Positions 36,752 through 46,500 are shown, numbered from the stretch's first letter. The stretch is DNA of 64,000 nt from Bradyrhizobiaceae bacterium PARB1 (GCA_002256345.1 NKIY01000006.1:186001-250000); one strand, 5' to 3'. A program made the numbers and translations. Notes: a model not told the origin generated them from the sequence alone.

Positions 36752-37527
36752 TTCGGCTTGTCGCTCTCGTCAGGCGGCCGGGCGCCAGCAAAGACCGCCG
36801 CGCCTTCCGCCGAAAGATAGGGCTTCAGCGTCTCCCATGGCACGAAAGCCGTATAGTCACCCTCGGCATAGGCGCCGATCGCGTAGGGGCCGTAATGGAA
36901 GGTGAGACCGGAGCTCTTGCCGGCGATCGTGGACGGCGTCAGCGACACCGGGCCGATCTTCAGCAGCTTCGGCTCCAGCGCATCAACGAGGCTCATATCG
37001 GGATTGTCGTTGTCGCGCTTCTTCTTCTCGATCTTGAGATCGGCCACCACGGCATTGCGGATCGCCGTCATCGCCGGGCCGCCATCGGCAAGCTCGGTGA
37101 AGAACGGCCGGATGCTGATCATCTTGCCGGCCTGCCTGTCCCACAGCAGCGTATCGCTGCCATGATTGGGATGCGCGCCGCCGGTATAGCTGAAGTCGCT
37201 GCGGATGATGCTGGCATAGCGCGCCGCGACGAGCGCATCCTGCGTATAGTCGCGTTCGGACGACCACGGACGGTTGCGGATGTCGGCTGGCAGGTCCTTC
37301 ATGTCCTTGCGCTGCTCGACCAGCTCCTTGAGCGTCTTGGAAGCCCAGGTCTTGCCGTTGGTCGTGAGATATTTCAGCAGCGGCGCGTCCGCCTTGATGG
37401 CGTCGTCGAAGGCGACGGTGACCTCGGTATATTTGGCTTTGAGCAGGATATCGGGTTTCCTGTCGGCAGCCGAAGTGGGACCACCGATCAGCAGGCAGGT
37501 GAAGGCAACCAGCGCAAACTTTCGCAA
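36748..37527 (-). CDS. Exported DUF3298/DUF4163-type protein
   Basis: A 259-residue secreted or periplasmic protein. The signal peptide is MRKFALVAFTCLLIGGPTSA, with cleavage after the last Ala. The middle contains YTGGAHPNHGSDTLLWDRQAGKMI (about 114-137), the typical GGAHpn motif of RsiV-like DUF3298 domains, preceded by a DUF4163-like segment. RsiV-type domains bind lysozyme in Firmicutes, but that function should not be assumed here. It lies between scpA (6 bases after its stop) and meaB (4-base overlap), an unexpected place for an exported protein. Confidence 0.8.
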   Translation of the reverse strand: MRKFALVAFTCLLIGGPTSAADRKPDILLKAKYTEVTVAFDDAIKADAPLLKYLTTNGKTWASKTLKELVEQRKDMKDLPADIRNRPWSSERDYTQDALVAARYASIIRSDFSYTGGAHPNHGSDTLLWDRQAGKMISIRPFFTELADGGPAMTAIRNAVVADLKIEKKKRDNDNPDMSLVDALEPKLLKIGPVSLTPSTIAGKSSGLTFHYGPYAIGAYAEGDYTAFVPWETLKPYLSAEGAAVFAGARPPDESDKPK

Positions 37528-37532
37528 CGACC

Positions 37533-39689
37533 TTACTCCGCCGCCTGGCTATGCCCTAGCCGTGCATTCAGCTTGTGGATCAGCTCCTCGGCCGCTTCCG
37601 AAATCACCGTGCCCGGTGGGAAGATGGCCTCGGCGCCGGCCTTGTACAGCTCCTCATAGTCCTGCGGAGGCACGACGCCGCCGATAATGATCATGATGTC
37701 CTCGCGGCCCTGCTTCTTCAGCGCCTCTTTCAGTTCAGGCACTGCAGTCAGATGCGCGGCGGCGAGCGAGGAGAGGCCGAGAATGTGGACGTCGTTCTCG
37801 ACGGCCTGACGGGCGGCTTCATCGGCGGTGGCGAACAGAGGCCCGATATCGACGTCGAAGCCGACATCGGCGAAGGCAGAGGCGATCACCTTCTGGCCGC
37901 GGTCGTGGCCGTCCTGGCCGATCTTGGCGACGAGAATGCGCGGGCGACGGCCCTCGGCGTCCTCGAAGGCGTCGATCAGTGCCTGGACCTTGGCGACATT
38001 GTCGTTCATGCTCGATGCTTCCCGCTTGTACACGCCGGTGATGGACTTGATCTCGGCGCGGTGGCGGCCGAACACCTTTTCCATCGCGTCGGAGATTTCG
38101 CCGACAGTCGCCTTGGCGCGTGCGGCGTCGATGGCGAGCGCAAGGAGATTGCCGGTGCCTTCCTGCGCGCTGCGCGTCAGCGCATGGATGGTGGCGTCGA
38201 CATCGGCCTGATTGCGTTCGCCGCGAAGCCTCTTCAATTTATCGATCTGCAGGCGGCGGACATTCGAGTTGTCCACCTTGAGCACGTCGATGGGCGTCTC
38301 GCTCTCGGGTTTGTATTTGTTGACGCCGATCACAGCCTGCCGGCCGGCATCGATGCGCGCCTGCGTCTTCGCCGAGGCTTCCTCGATGCGCAGTTTGGGC
38401 ACACCGGCCTCGATGGCCTTGGCCATGCCGCCGAGTTCTTCCACTTCCTGGATGTGGCCCCAGGCCTTCACCGCGAGATCATGTGTCAGGCGCTCAACGT
38501 AATAGGAACCGCCCCACGGATCGATGATACGGGTGGTGCCGGTTTCCTGCTGGATGAAGAGCTGGGTGTTGCGCGCGATGCGGGCGGAGAAGTCGGTGGG
38601 CAGAGCCAGAGCTTCATCGAGTGCATTGGTATGCAGCGACTGGGTGTGGCCTTGTGTCGCCGCCATCGCCTCGACGGTGGTGCGCATCACATTGTTGAAC
38701 ACGTCCTGCGCCGTCAGCGACCAGCCGGAGGTCTGGCTGTGGGTGCGGAGCGACAGCGACTTCGGGTCCTTCGGATTGAACTGCGTCAGGAGCTTCGCCC
38801 AGAGTAGGCGCGCGGCGCGCATCTTGGCCACTTCCATGAAGAAGTTCATGCCGATCGCCCAGAAGAACGACAGGCGCGGCGCGAATTTATCGACATCGAT
38901 GCCTGCGGCCATGCCGGCGCGCAGATATTCGACGCCGTCGGCCAGCGTGTAAGCGAGTTCGAGGTCCTGCGTCGCGCCGGCTTCCTGCATGTGATAGCCG
39001 GAAATGCTGATGGAATTGTATTTCGGCATCCGCTGCGAGGTGTAGGCGAAGATGTCGGATATGATCCGCATCGAGGGCGCTGGCGGATAGATATAGGTGT
39101 TGCGCACCATGAACTCTTTCAGAATGTCGTTCTGAATGGTTCCTGTGAGCTTCTCTGGCGGCACGCCCTGTTCTTCGGCTGCGGCCACATATAGTGCGAG
39201 GATCGGCAGCACCGCGCCGTTCATGGTCATCGACACGCTCATCTGGTCAAGCGGAATGCCTGCGAACAGCGTGCGCATGTCGTAGATGGAATCGATGGCG
39301 ACGCCCGCCATGCCGACGTCGCCGGCCACGCGCGGGTGATCGCTATCGTAGCCGCGATGGGTGGCGAGATCGAAGGCGACCGACAGACCCTTCTGGCCGG
39401 CGGCGAGATTGCGTCGATAGAAGGCGTTGCTGTCTTCTGCCGTGGAGAAGCCGGCATATTGTCGGATCGTCCAAGGCTGGTTGACATACATGGTCGGGTA
39501 GGGGCCGCGCACGAACGGCGCCGCGCCCGGCCAGGTGTCGAGAAAATCGATGCCTTTGACATCGGCCTCGCTGTAGTTCGAATTGACCAGAATGCCTTCC
39601 GGCGTCAGCCACGGCTCGGCGCTGCCGGATGGCGCAGCAGGGGAAATCGGCGCGAAGGCGATGTCGGCGAAATTCGGGATCTTGGTCAT
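37533..39689 (-). CDS. scpA: Methylmalonyl-CoA mutase large (catalytic) subunit
   Basis: A 718-residue adenosylcobalamin enzyme that interconverts (R)-methylmalonyl-CoA and succinyl-CoA. The N-terminal TIM barrel carries [29 protein letters not shown] and [17 protein letters not shown]. The C-terminal cobalamin domain has the lower-axial-ligand motif DGHDRG (593-598, His595), so it binds B12. Length is normal. The ATG follows the stop of a 55-codon small ORF by only two bases (TAAAAATG). With mutA and meaB it makes a complete mutase set for propionate or branched-chain catabolism. Confidence 0.96.
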   Translation of the reverse strand: MTKIPNFADIAFAPISPAAPSGSAEPWLTPEGILVNSNYSEADVKGIDFLDTWPGAAPFVRGPYPTMYVNQPWTIRQYAGFSTAEDSNAFYRRNLAAGQKGLSVAFDLATHRGYDSDHPRVAGDVGMAGVAIDSIYDMRTLFAGIPLDQMSVSMTMNGAVLPILALYVAAAEEQGVPPEKLTGTIQNDILKEFMVRNTYIYPPAPSMRIISDIFAYTSQRMPKYNSISISGYHMQEAGATQDLELAYTLADGVEYLRAGMAAGIDVDKFAPRLSFFWAIGMNFFMEVAKMRAARLLWAKLLTQFNPKDPKSLSLRTHSQTSGWSLTAQDVFNNVMRTTVEAMAATQGHTQSLHTNALDEALALPTDFSARIARNTQLFIQQETGTTRIIDPWGGSYYVERLTHDLAVKAWGHIQEVEELGGMAKAIEAGVPKLRIEEASAKTQARIDAGRQAVIGVNKYKPESETPIDVLKVDNSNVRRLQIDKLKRLRGERNQADVDATIHALTRSAQEGTGNLLALAIDAARAKATVGEISDAMEKVFGRHRAEIKSITGVYKREASSMNDNVAKVQALIDAFEDAEGRRPRILVAKIGQDGHDRGQKVIASAFADVGFDVDIGPLFATADEAARQAVENDVHILGLSSLAAAHLTAVPELKEALKKQGREDIMIIIGGVVPPQDYEELYKAGAEAIFPPGTVISEAAEELIHKLNARLGHSQAAE

Positions 39690-39691
39690 TT

Positions 39692-39859
39692 TTATTTCTC
39701 GAATTCTCGATTGCGTTCGATCAGTCGTTGAACGTTTGCTTGGTAGTCAGGGTCATCGGGCGGATTGGTCGATGTCTTTCGCCACAGGACTATGTTGAAA
39801 AACTTATCGAGCAGCCATTCGATTGGCCACATCAGAAGATCGAAGATCAAGCTGGCCAT
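39692..39859 (-). CDS. Small ORF (55 codons) immediately upstream of scpA
   Basis: The frame ATG (39859) to TAA (39692) encodes [20 protein letters not shown] followed by a polar half ending [11 protein letters not shown]. The first 27 residues are hydrophobic/amphipathic with three tryptophans, and the rest is charged, so it could be a membrane-associated microprotein. It starts 29 bases after the GFA gene and its stop ends two bases before the scpA start, suggesting translational coupling. The ribosome site is weak (a GGGAC 8 bases upstream). I recognise no family; a leader role with no stable product is the alternative. Confidence 0.45.
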   Translation of the reverse strand: MASLIFDLLMWPIEWLLDKFFNIVLWRKTSTNPPDDPDYQANVQRLIERNREFEK

Positions 39860-39888
39860 GGTGTGGGTCCCGATTGCGAGGCCTCATC

Positions 39889-40356
39889 TCAGTCATGATC
39901 CGGATGCTGATAGCTGAACACGCTGGCCATCTGTTCCGGGCCGTAGTTTTGCGCCGTCGTCTTGCTCGGCAGGTTCGACACATTGCCGACCCAGCCGAGG
40001 CGGCTTTCGCTGCCGAATTGCCTGGTCGGCACCACGCGGTCCGGCCGGTCGAAGGCTCCGGTCATGATCTCGATGTTCGGGCCGCCGATCCGGCGGTAGC
40101 TCAGCGGCGTACCGCATTTTGCACAGAAGTCGCGCTCGGCGATTGACGATGACTTGAACGCCGATGGCGTACCGCGCGTCCATGCGAAATGCTCATTCGG
40201 AATGTCGGCGAGCGACGCGAAAGGCGCGCCGGTGGCCTTCTGGCACATGCGGCAATGGCAGATGCTCACCCGCGTCGGCGCGGCGGTCACGGCAAAGCGG
40301 ATCGCGCCGCATTGGCAGCCGCCGGTTAGCATGGGTTTGCGTGCCGCATCCGTCAT
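39889..40356 (-). CDS. GFA-family zinc protein (glutathione-dependent formaldehyde-activating fold)
   Basis: A 155-residue protein of the GFA/CENP-V fold. The zinc ligands are laid out as CxC (Cys14, Cys16), CxCxxC (Cys33, Cys35, Cys38) and CxxC (Cys78, Cys81), all present. Family members include the S-hydroxymethylglutathione synthase, but most, including those of this short form, have no proven activity. It lies 3 bases after mutA and 29 bases before the small ORF, inside the methylmalonyl-CoA mutase operon. Confidence 0.88.
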   Translation of the reverse strand: MTDAARKPMLTGGCQCGAIRFAVTAAPTRVSICHCRMCQKATGAPFASLADIPNEHFAWTRGTPSAFKSSSIAERDFCAKCGTPLSYRRIGGPNIEIMTGAFDRPDRVVPTRQFGSESRLGWVGNVSNLPSKTTAQNYGPEQMASVFSYQHPDHD

Positions 40357-40359
40357 CGC

Positions 40360-42225
40360 TCACTCCATCAGGGCGTAGGCTTGCAACAGCATCGCCAGTG
40401 CATCGCCGCCGGCGAACACAAAGTCCTGCACGCCAGCCGTGCGTAGCTCGGCTTCGAGCTCTCCGGGGCGCCCCGTCAGATAGATATGTTTCGCGCCGGC
40501 AGATTGCAGGGCCCTGGCAGCAGCTGCGGCATGCGCCGGATACTGCTTGTCCGAGGAACACAGGCAGGCCAGTGAGGCGCCTGAAGCCTTGAAAGCCTTA
40601 GCGAGAGCGGCCGGATCGGTGAAGCCTTCGGTATCGATGGCCTCGATGCCGCCGGTCTCGAAAAAGCTCTTGGCGAAAGTCGCGCGCGCGGTGAAATCGG
40701 CGGGTGTGCCGAGATTGGCTAAAAAGACCTTTGGCCGCGCGCCCTTGCGGGCGAGCAGGTGATCGGACTTGTCGCGTAGTGCTTCGAAAGGCTCGGCGAG
40801 ACGGATCGGCTCCAGCGCGGGGAATTTGATCTTGTCCTTGCCATAGGGCTTTGCGGGAATCGGCTTCACCTTCAGCACCGAAGCGCGGGTTTCCTGTAGA
40901 TTGGGGAATTCGCTGGCGCCGGTGAGAACGTCACGTCGCTTGGCGACGGCGGCCTGCCGCGCCTTGCGGGTGGCAGCGACTTTCGGCTGGATCAGATTGT
41001 TGCCGAGCGCCTGGAAAGCGCCGCCGACTTTCTCGATGTCCTGGAACATCGCCCAGGCGGAGTCGCAGAGCTCGCGCGTTAATGTTTCGATGCCGCCGGC
41101 ACCGGCAGCGGGATCGGTGACCTTGGCGAGATTGGACTCTTCGAGCAGCACGAGCTGGGTGTTGCGGGCGATACGACGGGCGCCGGAATCCGGCAGGCCA
41201 AGCGCCAGCGTATGCGGCAATACGCAAACCGAATTCGCGCCAGCGAGACCGGCGGAGAAGGTCGCCATGGTGGCGCGCAGCATGTTCACTGCAGCGTCGC
41301 GCTGGGTCAGCATGCGCCAGGCGGTTTCAGCGGCGATGAATAGCGGCTTCGGCGTCAGACCGCAGCTTTCCTCAACACGCGCCCAGAGCAGGCGGAGCGC
41401 GCGGAATCTCGCCATGGTTAGGAACTGGTCGGCATCGGCGGTCAGCCGCGCATAGACCTTGTTGCGCGCATTTTCGAGCGAGAAGCCGGCATCGTCGAGC
41501 GCACGCAGATAAGCAATCATGATCGCGAGCGTGTAAGCGAGCTCCTGCACCTCGGAGCCGCCGGCATCGTGAATAATACGGCCGTCGGCGACCAAGAACG
41601 GGCCCTTGAAGCCGTGGTCGTCGAGCTTCTTGATGGTGTCGGTGACGGCCGGAGCCATCTCCCACCAGTTGAAGGCGCTGCTGCCCCATACCGCAGTGGC
41701 GCCGATCGGATCGAGGCCGAAGCGGATATCGCATTTGGCGGGATCGACGCCTTTGGCCTTGATGGCGTCGGCAAGCCACGTCACCGCCATGCGCGATTGC
41801 GGGCCGGCCTGCAGTTCGACGCCGATGCCGGCGTCGAGATAGATGCCGTCGAGCAGCGTCGCGATGGTGTCTTCGGAGGCGACGAGACCGAAGCCACGCG
41901 CGCCATTGGCCCCTTCGAACACGAGCGTGAGGCCGGTGGCGCCGCTTTCGAGATCGTGCAGTGCCTGGCGGTTCGACTTCGCGGCGTCGGGATGATCGAT
42001 GCGCTGCATGACCTGCCATGGCGCCGCAGCAGCGCGGCCGGCGATCGGCGCGGCATCGGGCGTGCGGGCATAGATCGGCTGGATGGCGATGCCGTCATAG
42101 CTCTTGCTGATCAGCTTTTCAAATGGTGCGCCTTTCAGCACCCCATCGACGAGCTTGCGCCAGTCATCGTAACTCGCAGGCGCAAAATCGGCGGCCAGCC
42201 GCAGGTCGTCAGTCGCAGTCGACAT
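40360..42225 (-). CDS. mutA: Methylmalonyl-CoA mutase small (non-catalytic) subunit
   Basis: A 621-residue paralogue of ScpA. The start at 42225 has GAGTGAAG upstream and opens MSTATDDLRLAADFAPASYDDWRKLV, the usual beginning of small subunits; the upstream in-frame ATG at 42309 adds a non-conserved extension. The barrel part is retained (PDAAPIAGRAAAAPWQVMQRIDHPD...). The C-terminal domain (about 480-621) has the B12-domain fold outline but lacks the DxHxxG cobalamin motif (it reads FLANLGTPADFTARATF), as expected for the small subunit. It is the first gene of the operon. Confidence 0.93.
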   Translation of the reverse strand: MSTATDDLRLAADFAPASYDDWRKLVDGVLKGAPFEKLISKSYDGIAIQPIYARTPDAAPIAGRAAAAPWQVMQRIDHPDAAKSNRQALHDLESGATGLTLVFEGANGARGFGLVASEDTIATLLDGIYLDAGIGVELQAGPQSRMAVTWLADAIKAKGVDPAKCDIRFGLDPIGATAVWGSSAFNWWEMAPAVTDTIKKLDDHGFKGPFLVADGRIIHDAGGSEVQELAYTLAIMIAYLRALDDAGFSLENARNKVYARLTADADQFLTMARFRALRLLWARVEESCGLTPKPLFIAAETAWRMLTQRDAAVNMLRATMATFSAGLAGANSVCVLPHTLALGLPDSGARRIARNTQLVLLEESNLAKVTDPAAGAGGIETLTRELCDSAWAMFQDIEKVGGAFQALGNNLIQPKVAATRKARQAAVAKRRDVLTGASEFPNLQETRASVLKVKPIPAKPYGKDKIKFPALEPIRLAEPFEALRDKSDHLLARKGARPKVFLANLGTPADFTARATFAKSFFETGGIEAIDTEGFTDPAALAKAFKASGASLACLCSSDKQYPAHAAAAARALQSAGAKHIYLTGRPGELEAELRTAGVQDFVFAGGDALAMLLQAYALME

Positions 42226-42628
42226 GGTCAGAACTTCACTCCCGGCATTGTTTATGCGGTCTTGCTTCGTGATTGGCCGGAAAATGCCATGATACGAAGG
42301 GGTTGCCAATGCCTCTTAGGGCATGGCCCTGCGCGCTTCCGACACTCTCGGTTGCCATATTTGACGAAGAGGTGCCAGCAGAGGTTGTTCGCGCCGCTGC
42401 GTACTATGACACTTGCGAGGCGGGGAACGGGGCGTGGGTCGAGATGGAATGGATCGTCGCGGTTCCAGTGCCATCTCGATCCGTGACCTGACGACGGAGC
42501 GTCGGAGCTTGGGCTTGTCCCGTACCGTGCCGCACGGCAACGCTCAACCTTCAGCCGCCCCAGCAATCGCTGGAGCGGCCTGTCTTGAACCAGTCAGTTA
42601 TGAGGCAGTCAGTTGTGGTGCTTGCCGT
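42226..42628. other. Intergenic region between autotransporter and mutA
   Basis: 403 bases without a supported gene. It should contain the mutA operon promoter and the 3' region of the autotransporter transcript. A short direct repeat (CAGTCAGTT near 42592 and 42606) and a small inverted repeat (CCAGC-AATC-GCTGG near 42563-42576) are visible. No T-tract terminator is seen. Confidence 0.5.
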
Positions 42629-45600
42629 TTACCACTGATAGCGGGCGACGCCCTTGCCGGCATAGCTGCGGGTGACGTCGGAGAACTCGCCTTCGAAGAC
42701 CGCCGCGAGCGAGAAGCCGTTGCGCCACTTCACCTCGGCGGAGGCCGTGGTCAATGCGGCATCGCTGGACTGCTGTGCGCCGTTGACGACGAATGACGCG
42801 CCGGGCACCGACTGGAACGTGGCGGCGACGCTGCGGTCGGGATTGAACTCATGCGCCCAGGCGAAGCGACCGCGCAGCGTCAGGAGGGAATCCGTCAGCG
42901 CGTAGGATTTGTCGGTGCGCACACCGACTTCGCTGCGCGTCGAGGTGACGTCCCTGGCAGCGTAGTTCAGTGCGAACACGCCGGCGCCGGACAGCGCCTG
43001 CTCGCGATAGGCCGGCAGATCGAGCGCGGTCGCCTGCACGGCGGCGTAAGGCGTGGCGCCGATGCCCATCCACGACGTGACATAGCGGGTGCCGCCTTCG
43101 AGGCGTCCGGAGAACGCATTGACGTTGAAGCGGGCCTGCAACCGGTCGATGCCGGCGACGTTGCGCTCCGTCGTCACGTCCTGCCACGCATAACTCAGCG
43201 CGGCGGACAGATAGCCGGCCCCGATGGTGTGGCGCACGAAGCCGCCGACCTGGAACAGATCCGACCGGCCGCTGCCGCCATTGGCGACCGAGAACGTTGT
43301 GCCGCCGCCGGACATGGCGAAGCCGGCCAGTGTGTTCGGTGAGATCCGGTAGTCAGCGCCGACTGCCGTGCCATAGATGCGGCTGGTGGATGTATTCGAT
43401 CCCGTGACGGCATTGCCATCCGTCGTTTGCGAACCGCCGAAGCCGGTCGCCCACACGTTCCAGCGCTGCGCTAACGCATCGGCCTTGACCGGCATCGCCT
43501 TGGCGAACATTGCATAGGCGCTGCGGGGCGCATGCTCCTCGGCATAGGACCAGACGCCGCCCGCGGACGGCGAGACGTCATCGCTCCGGCCCGCGGCGAA
43601 CGGATCGATCATCGCGCCCATGAACAGGTTCATCGCATCGAAGGTCGTCTGCTGCGATCCGACCGACGTTTCACCGGACGCCTGCGTCAGACCGGCCGGC
43701 GTCAGTGCGCCGAACGCGATCGGGATTGCCTCGCCAGCGTTGAAGGCGTTGATCACGGCGTTGGCCGCGTTGCGCTGGTTCTGGTTCAGCGGTGTAAACG
43801 CCGGAGCTGAGGGACCTGTCGGCGTCGGTGTCGGTGTGTAGTTCAGCGTCAGATTGAGATAGGCGTTGTTGGCGTCATAGCTGAGGCCAGTGTGGAAGTT
43901 TGCCGGCAGATTGGTGTTGACGACGTTCGATGCGAACCTGCCGGAGACACCGCCGGTCGTGGTCAGGATGGTGTAGGTCTTGCTGATGTAGCCACCGCTC
44001 GCGAACACGGCGTTCACCGTCGCGCCGCCGAGCGTCGCTGTGCCAGAAGAGGTCCCTGCGACCACGTTGGCAAAGGATGCCGTCGATGGATCGATCAGCA
44101 CTTTGTAGATCGCGCCGGACTGAAACGCGAGAGAGCCTTCGATGGTGGTGGAGCTGCCCGGCGTGCCGTTGCCGGGCATGAATGTGCCACCGCTGTTGAT
44201 GGTCACGAAAGGCGGATCGATGATGCCACTCCCCATCAGGGTGCCACCGGAATTGACCGTTACCGACGAGGTGCTGGTGATCGTTCCCTGCACATCGAGC
44301 GTGCCGCCATTCACAATCGTAGCGCCGGAATAGCCGAGGATGCCCAGCAGCGTCGTCACGCCGCTCCTCGTGGTGAGGCTAGCTGTACCGCCGAGGTTCT
44401 TGATGGTGCCACCGTCAGAGTCGATCGGCGCGTTCAGGTAACCGTTCTGAAGCGCGCCGCCGCCGAGATACAGAGCATTTTGCGTTTGGGTGGTGCCACC
44501 GAGATCGAGCGTGCCGTCGGGTGCAATGCTCGTCGCATTGCCGGCATCTCCCAAAGTGCCGGCACCGAAGACCTTCAGCGTGCCCCCTAATACTATTGTG
44601 CTCCCGACATAGGTGTTGGCCGCGGTGAGTGTGATAGTCCCCAAGCCGACATTGAAGATGCTTCCATTGCCGGTGATGGCATTGTCAACCACCGTGGTGC
44701 CGACGGTGTTAAGACTCAGCGAGGACGAACCGCTGCTGTCGCTAAGGCTGATGTTACCGGTCAACTGCGAGGTTGGACCGTTAAACTGCAAATGATTACT
44801 GACGTTGTTTCTGAATTGAATGGCGTCCGCCCGCCCCCCTGAGCCATCTGTACCGCCGACGATGCTGCCGCCAGTGTCCATCACGATGGACACGCCCTGG
44901 CCTGCTGCGGCCGGCCCGACGACGAGGCCAGCGCCGCCAGCGCCGACGACTCCGCCCGCGCCGGCGGTGCCACCATTGCCGCCCGTGACGGCACTGTTGA
45001 TCGTAAGCGCGGTGCGATAGTCACTGCTGTTCAGGAGATACAGCCCAACGCCGCCATTACCGCCGTTGCCGCCAAGCGCGCCGCCATTGCCGCCATTGCC
45101 CCCCGTCATCGCGCCGCTGATCGTGAAGCGCGACGTGTCGTCCACATTGTTCACCAGATACAGCCCGATGCCACCACTGCCGCCGCTGCCGCCAGCAGCG
45201 CCGTTAAAACTGTCGCCGCCGGCTCCACCATTGCCGCCCCTCACACTGACCGACAACTCGTCTGTCAAATACCCGCCGGTTAAGACGGACACCGCGCCAT
45301 AGCCACCGGCTCCACCGCCCCCAGCCCCGGCCGTCATGTCATTTATTTCACTTGTGTCACCCGCGCCTCCCTTGCCGCCGGCACCACCGCTCGCAACCGA
45401 TGTGGGCAGGGCGGCTCCGACATAGCCGTGCGCGCCACCACCGCCGCCGCTTCCGTAGCCATAACCGTCCATGGAACCTGCAGCGCCATCAGCGCCGGGA
45501 GTAGAACCTCCAGCTCCCCCCGGCGCGTAGGCAGCGCTTAGACCGCCTTGCCCGCCGGTCGTTCCAGCTCCGCCGCCACCGCCGCCGCAACATCCCCCGC

Positions 45601-45808
45601 CATGCCCTCCGGGCAATCCCGGGCCCGTCAACTGATCGTCGCCTCCGCTAGCGGGGAAATTGGTTCCTGACTGGCCGCCTCCGGCGAATGCAGGCGCCGT
45701 GAGCGCTGTGCTGAACAGGAGTGCTGCTGCAAGGCCACCGATGCGAAGGGTCCGATGAATGATCCGATCCGTCCCCGAAACCGTCAACTGCCGCTCAAGA
45801 CCACTCAT
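42629..45808 (-). CDS. Autotransporter with glycine-rich passenger and C-terminal beta-barrel
   Basis: A 1059-residue type V secreted protein. The long signal peptide ends at ALTAPAFA (about residue 42). The passenger starts with an unusual glycine-rich region (about 43-330) of PGRS-like GGxGG runs, including two adjacent cysteines in GHGGGCCGGGG. It is followed by autotransporter-associated beta-strand repeats (VNGGTLDVQGTITS, VTVNSGGTLMGSG, VTINSGGTFMPGNG). The C-terminal 270 residues form the beta-barrel (WNVWATGFGGSQTTDG...VARYQW), ending in an aromatic residue as the BAM signal requires. GAGTGAAGC precedes the ATG. The passenger is probably an adhesin-like beta-helix; no protease motif is visible. 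It is monocistronic. Confidence 0.92.
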   Translation of the reverse strand: MSGLERQLTVSGTDRIIHRTLRIGGLAAALLFSTALTAPAFAGGGQSGTNFPASGGDDQLTGPGLPGGHGGGCCGGGGGGAGTTGGQGGLSAAYAPGGAGGSTPGADGAAGSMDGYGYGSGGGGGAHGYVGAALPTSVASGGAGGKGGAGDTSEINDMTAGAGGGGAGGYGAVSVLTGGYLTDELSVSVRGGNGGAGGDSFNGAAGGSGGSGGIGLYLVNNVDDTSRFTISGAMTGGNGGNGGALGGNGGNGGVGLYLLNSSDYRTALTINSAVTGGNGGTAGAGGVVGAGGAGLVVGPAAAGQGVSIVMDTGGSIVGGTDGSGGRADAIQFRNNVSNHLQFNGPTSQLTGNISLSDSSGSSSLSLNTVGTTVVDNAITGNGSIFNVGLGTITLTAANTYVGSTIVLGGTLKVFGAGTLGDAGNATSIAPDGTLDLGGTTQTQNALYLGGGALQNGYLNAPIDSDGGTIKNLGGTASLTTRSGVTTLLGILGYSGATIVNGGTLDVQGTITSTSSVTVNSGGTLMGSGIIDPPFVTINSGGTFMPGNGTPGSSTTIEGSLAFQSGAIYKVLIDPSTASFANVVAGTSSGTATLGGATVNAVFASGGYISKTYTILTTTGGVSGRFASNVVNTNLPANFHTGLSYDANNAYLNLTLNYTPTPTPTGPSAPAFTPLNQNQRNAANAVINAFNAGEAIPIAFGALTPAGLTQASGETSVGSQQTTFDAMNLFMGAMIDPFAAGRSDDVSPSAGGVWSYAEEHAPRSAYAMFAKAMPVKADALAQRWNVWATGFGGSQTTDGNAVTGSNTSTSRIYGTAVGADYRISPNTLAGFAMSGGGTTFSVANGGSGRSDLFQVGGFVRHTIGAGYLSAALSYAWQDVTTERNVAGIDRLQARFNVNAFSGRLEGGTRYVTSWMGIGATPYAAVQATALDLPAYREQALSGAGVFALNYAARDVTSTRSEVGVRTDKSYALTDSLLTLRGRFAWAHEFNPDRSVAATFQSVPGASFVVNGAQQSSDAALTTASAEVKWRNGFSLAAVFEGEFSDVTRSYAGKGVARYQW

Positions 45809-46500
45809 GCTTCACTCAACCACGCTGACAGCCCGACGCCTCACGGCGTTTCCTTGATGTCGAATCGCGGATTGCGGCTTCGACAGAGGCCTTGCTTACC
45901 CTCCGTGATGTAAGATTTGCTCGGTAATGCGGTCGCACGTTGTAAACGGATGTAAAGATGCCGTTCGTCGGTGCTCGTCACCCCCGGCATTTCGGAATAG
46001 ATTCGCGTAGGAGAGCAGGGGACACATTCTCTCCGGCCTGAACCTCCGTAGCACTCGCAAGCGCATGTGGTGATTGGCCCGCTACCTGCTTTAGCTGCGC
46101 GTCTGCGCAGCGCTGCTATTCATTGGCTCGTGCTCGCCACATTCATCGCAGGATTGTCGTCTTGGAGTTTCGTAGCTGCTGTCGAGTTGGCGTCGATCTG
46201 GCGAACGTCACAGGTCAGCTGTTGCTGGGCAGGCGCTGTCTTTTCTCAAGGATCGCGACGGATATCTCTCCGCCGGAGAAACGCTCAGGCGTTCGGGATG
46301 GGTTTCTATGCACGATGACAGCGTTGTTCATCGGAATCGATCGTATCGCAATCTGGTGAAGAACCCTTTGCACCTTCAATCATCCTGCTGGCAGGCGCTT
46401 TGTCTGTCGCGTTGGACGATTACAGAAACACCGCCTCTATCCTTACGGTGCTACAGGTTGTCTATGAAGTCCTGTGGATCATCGGGGGAGGTGAAAGCAA
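45809..46500. other. Long intergenic region upstream of the autotransporter
   Basis: 692 bases without a gene I can support. Three TGTAA(A/G) elements (45909, 45941, 45951) occur close to the autotransporter. The part between 46067 and 46318 has an open frame with a hydrophobic stretch (HWLVLATFIAGLSSWSFVA), but it lacks a ribosome site and a recognisable family and is treated as chance or a remnant. Confidence 0.5.
45909..45956 (-). promoter_or_regulatory. Repeated TGTAA elements upstream of the autotransporter
   Basis: TGTAAG at 45909, TGTAAA at 45941 and TGTAAA at 45951 share the same orientation. The last two are exactly 10 bases apart and the first is 32 bases away, so all lie near the same face of the helix. 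This is the layout of a tandem-site response-regulator operator. The site is about 100-150 bases upstream of the autotransporter ATG. Confidence 0.35.

Noticed and set aside
37575-38807. A 410-codon plus-strand open frame inside scpA
   Set aside because: It is antisense to the catalytic mutase subunit. It shows no start context or family features.
44800-45700. CRISPR-like or tandem DNA repeats in the GC-rich part of the autotransporter gene
   Set aside because: The repetition comes from glycine codons in an open frame. Units are irregular in length, with no constant repeat/spacer pattern.
46067-46318. An 83-codon plus-strand frame with a hydrophobic stretch in the long gap before folK
   Set aside because: No ribosome site, family pattern or neighbour supports it. 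It may be chance or the remains of a lost gene.
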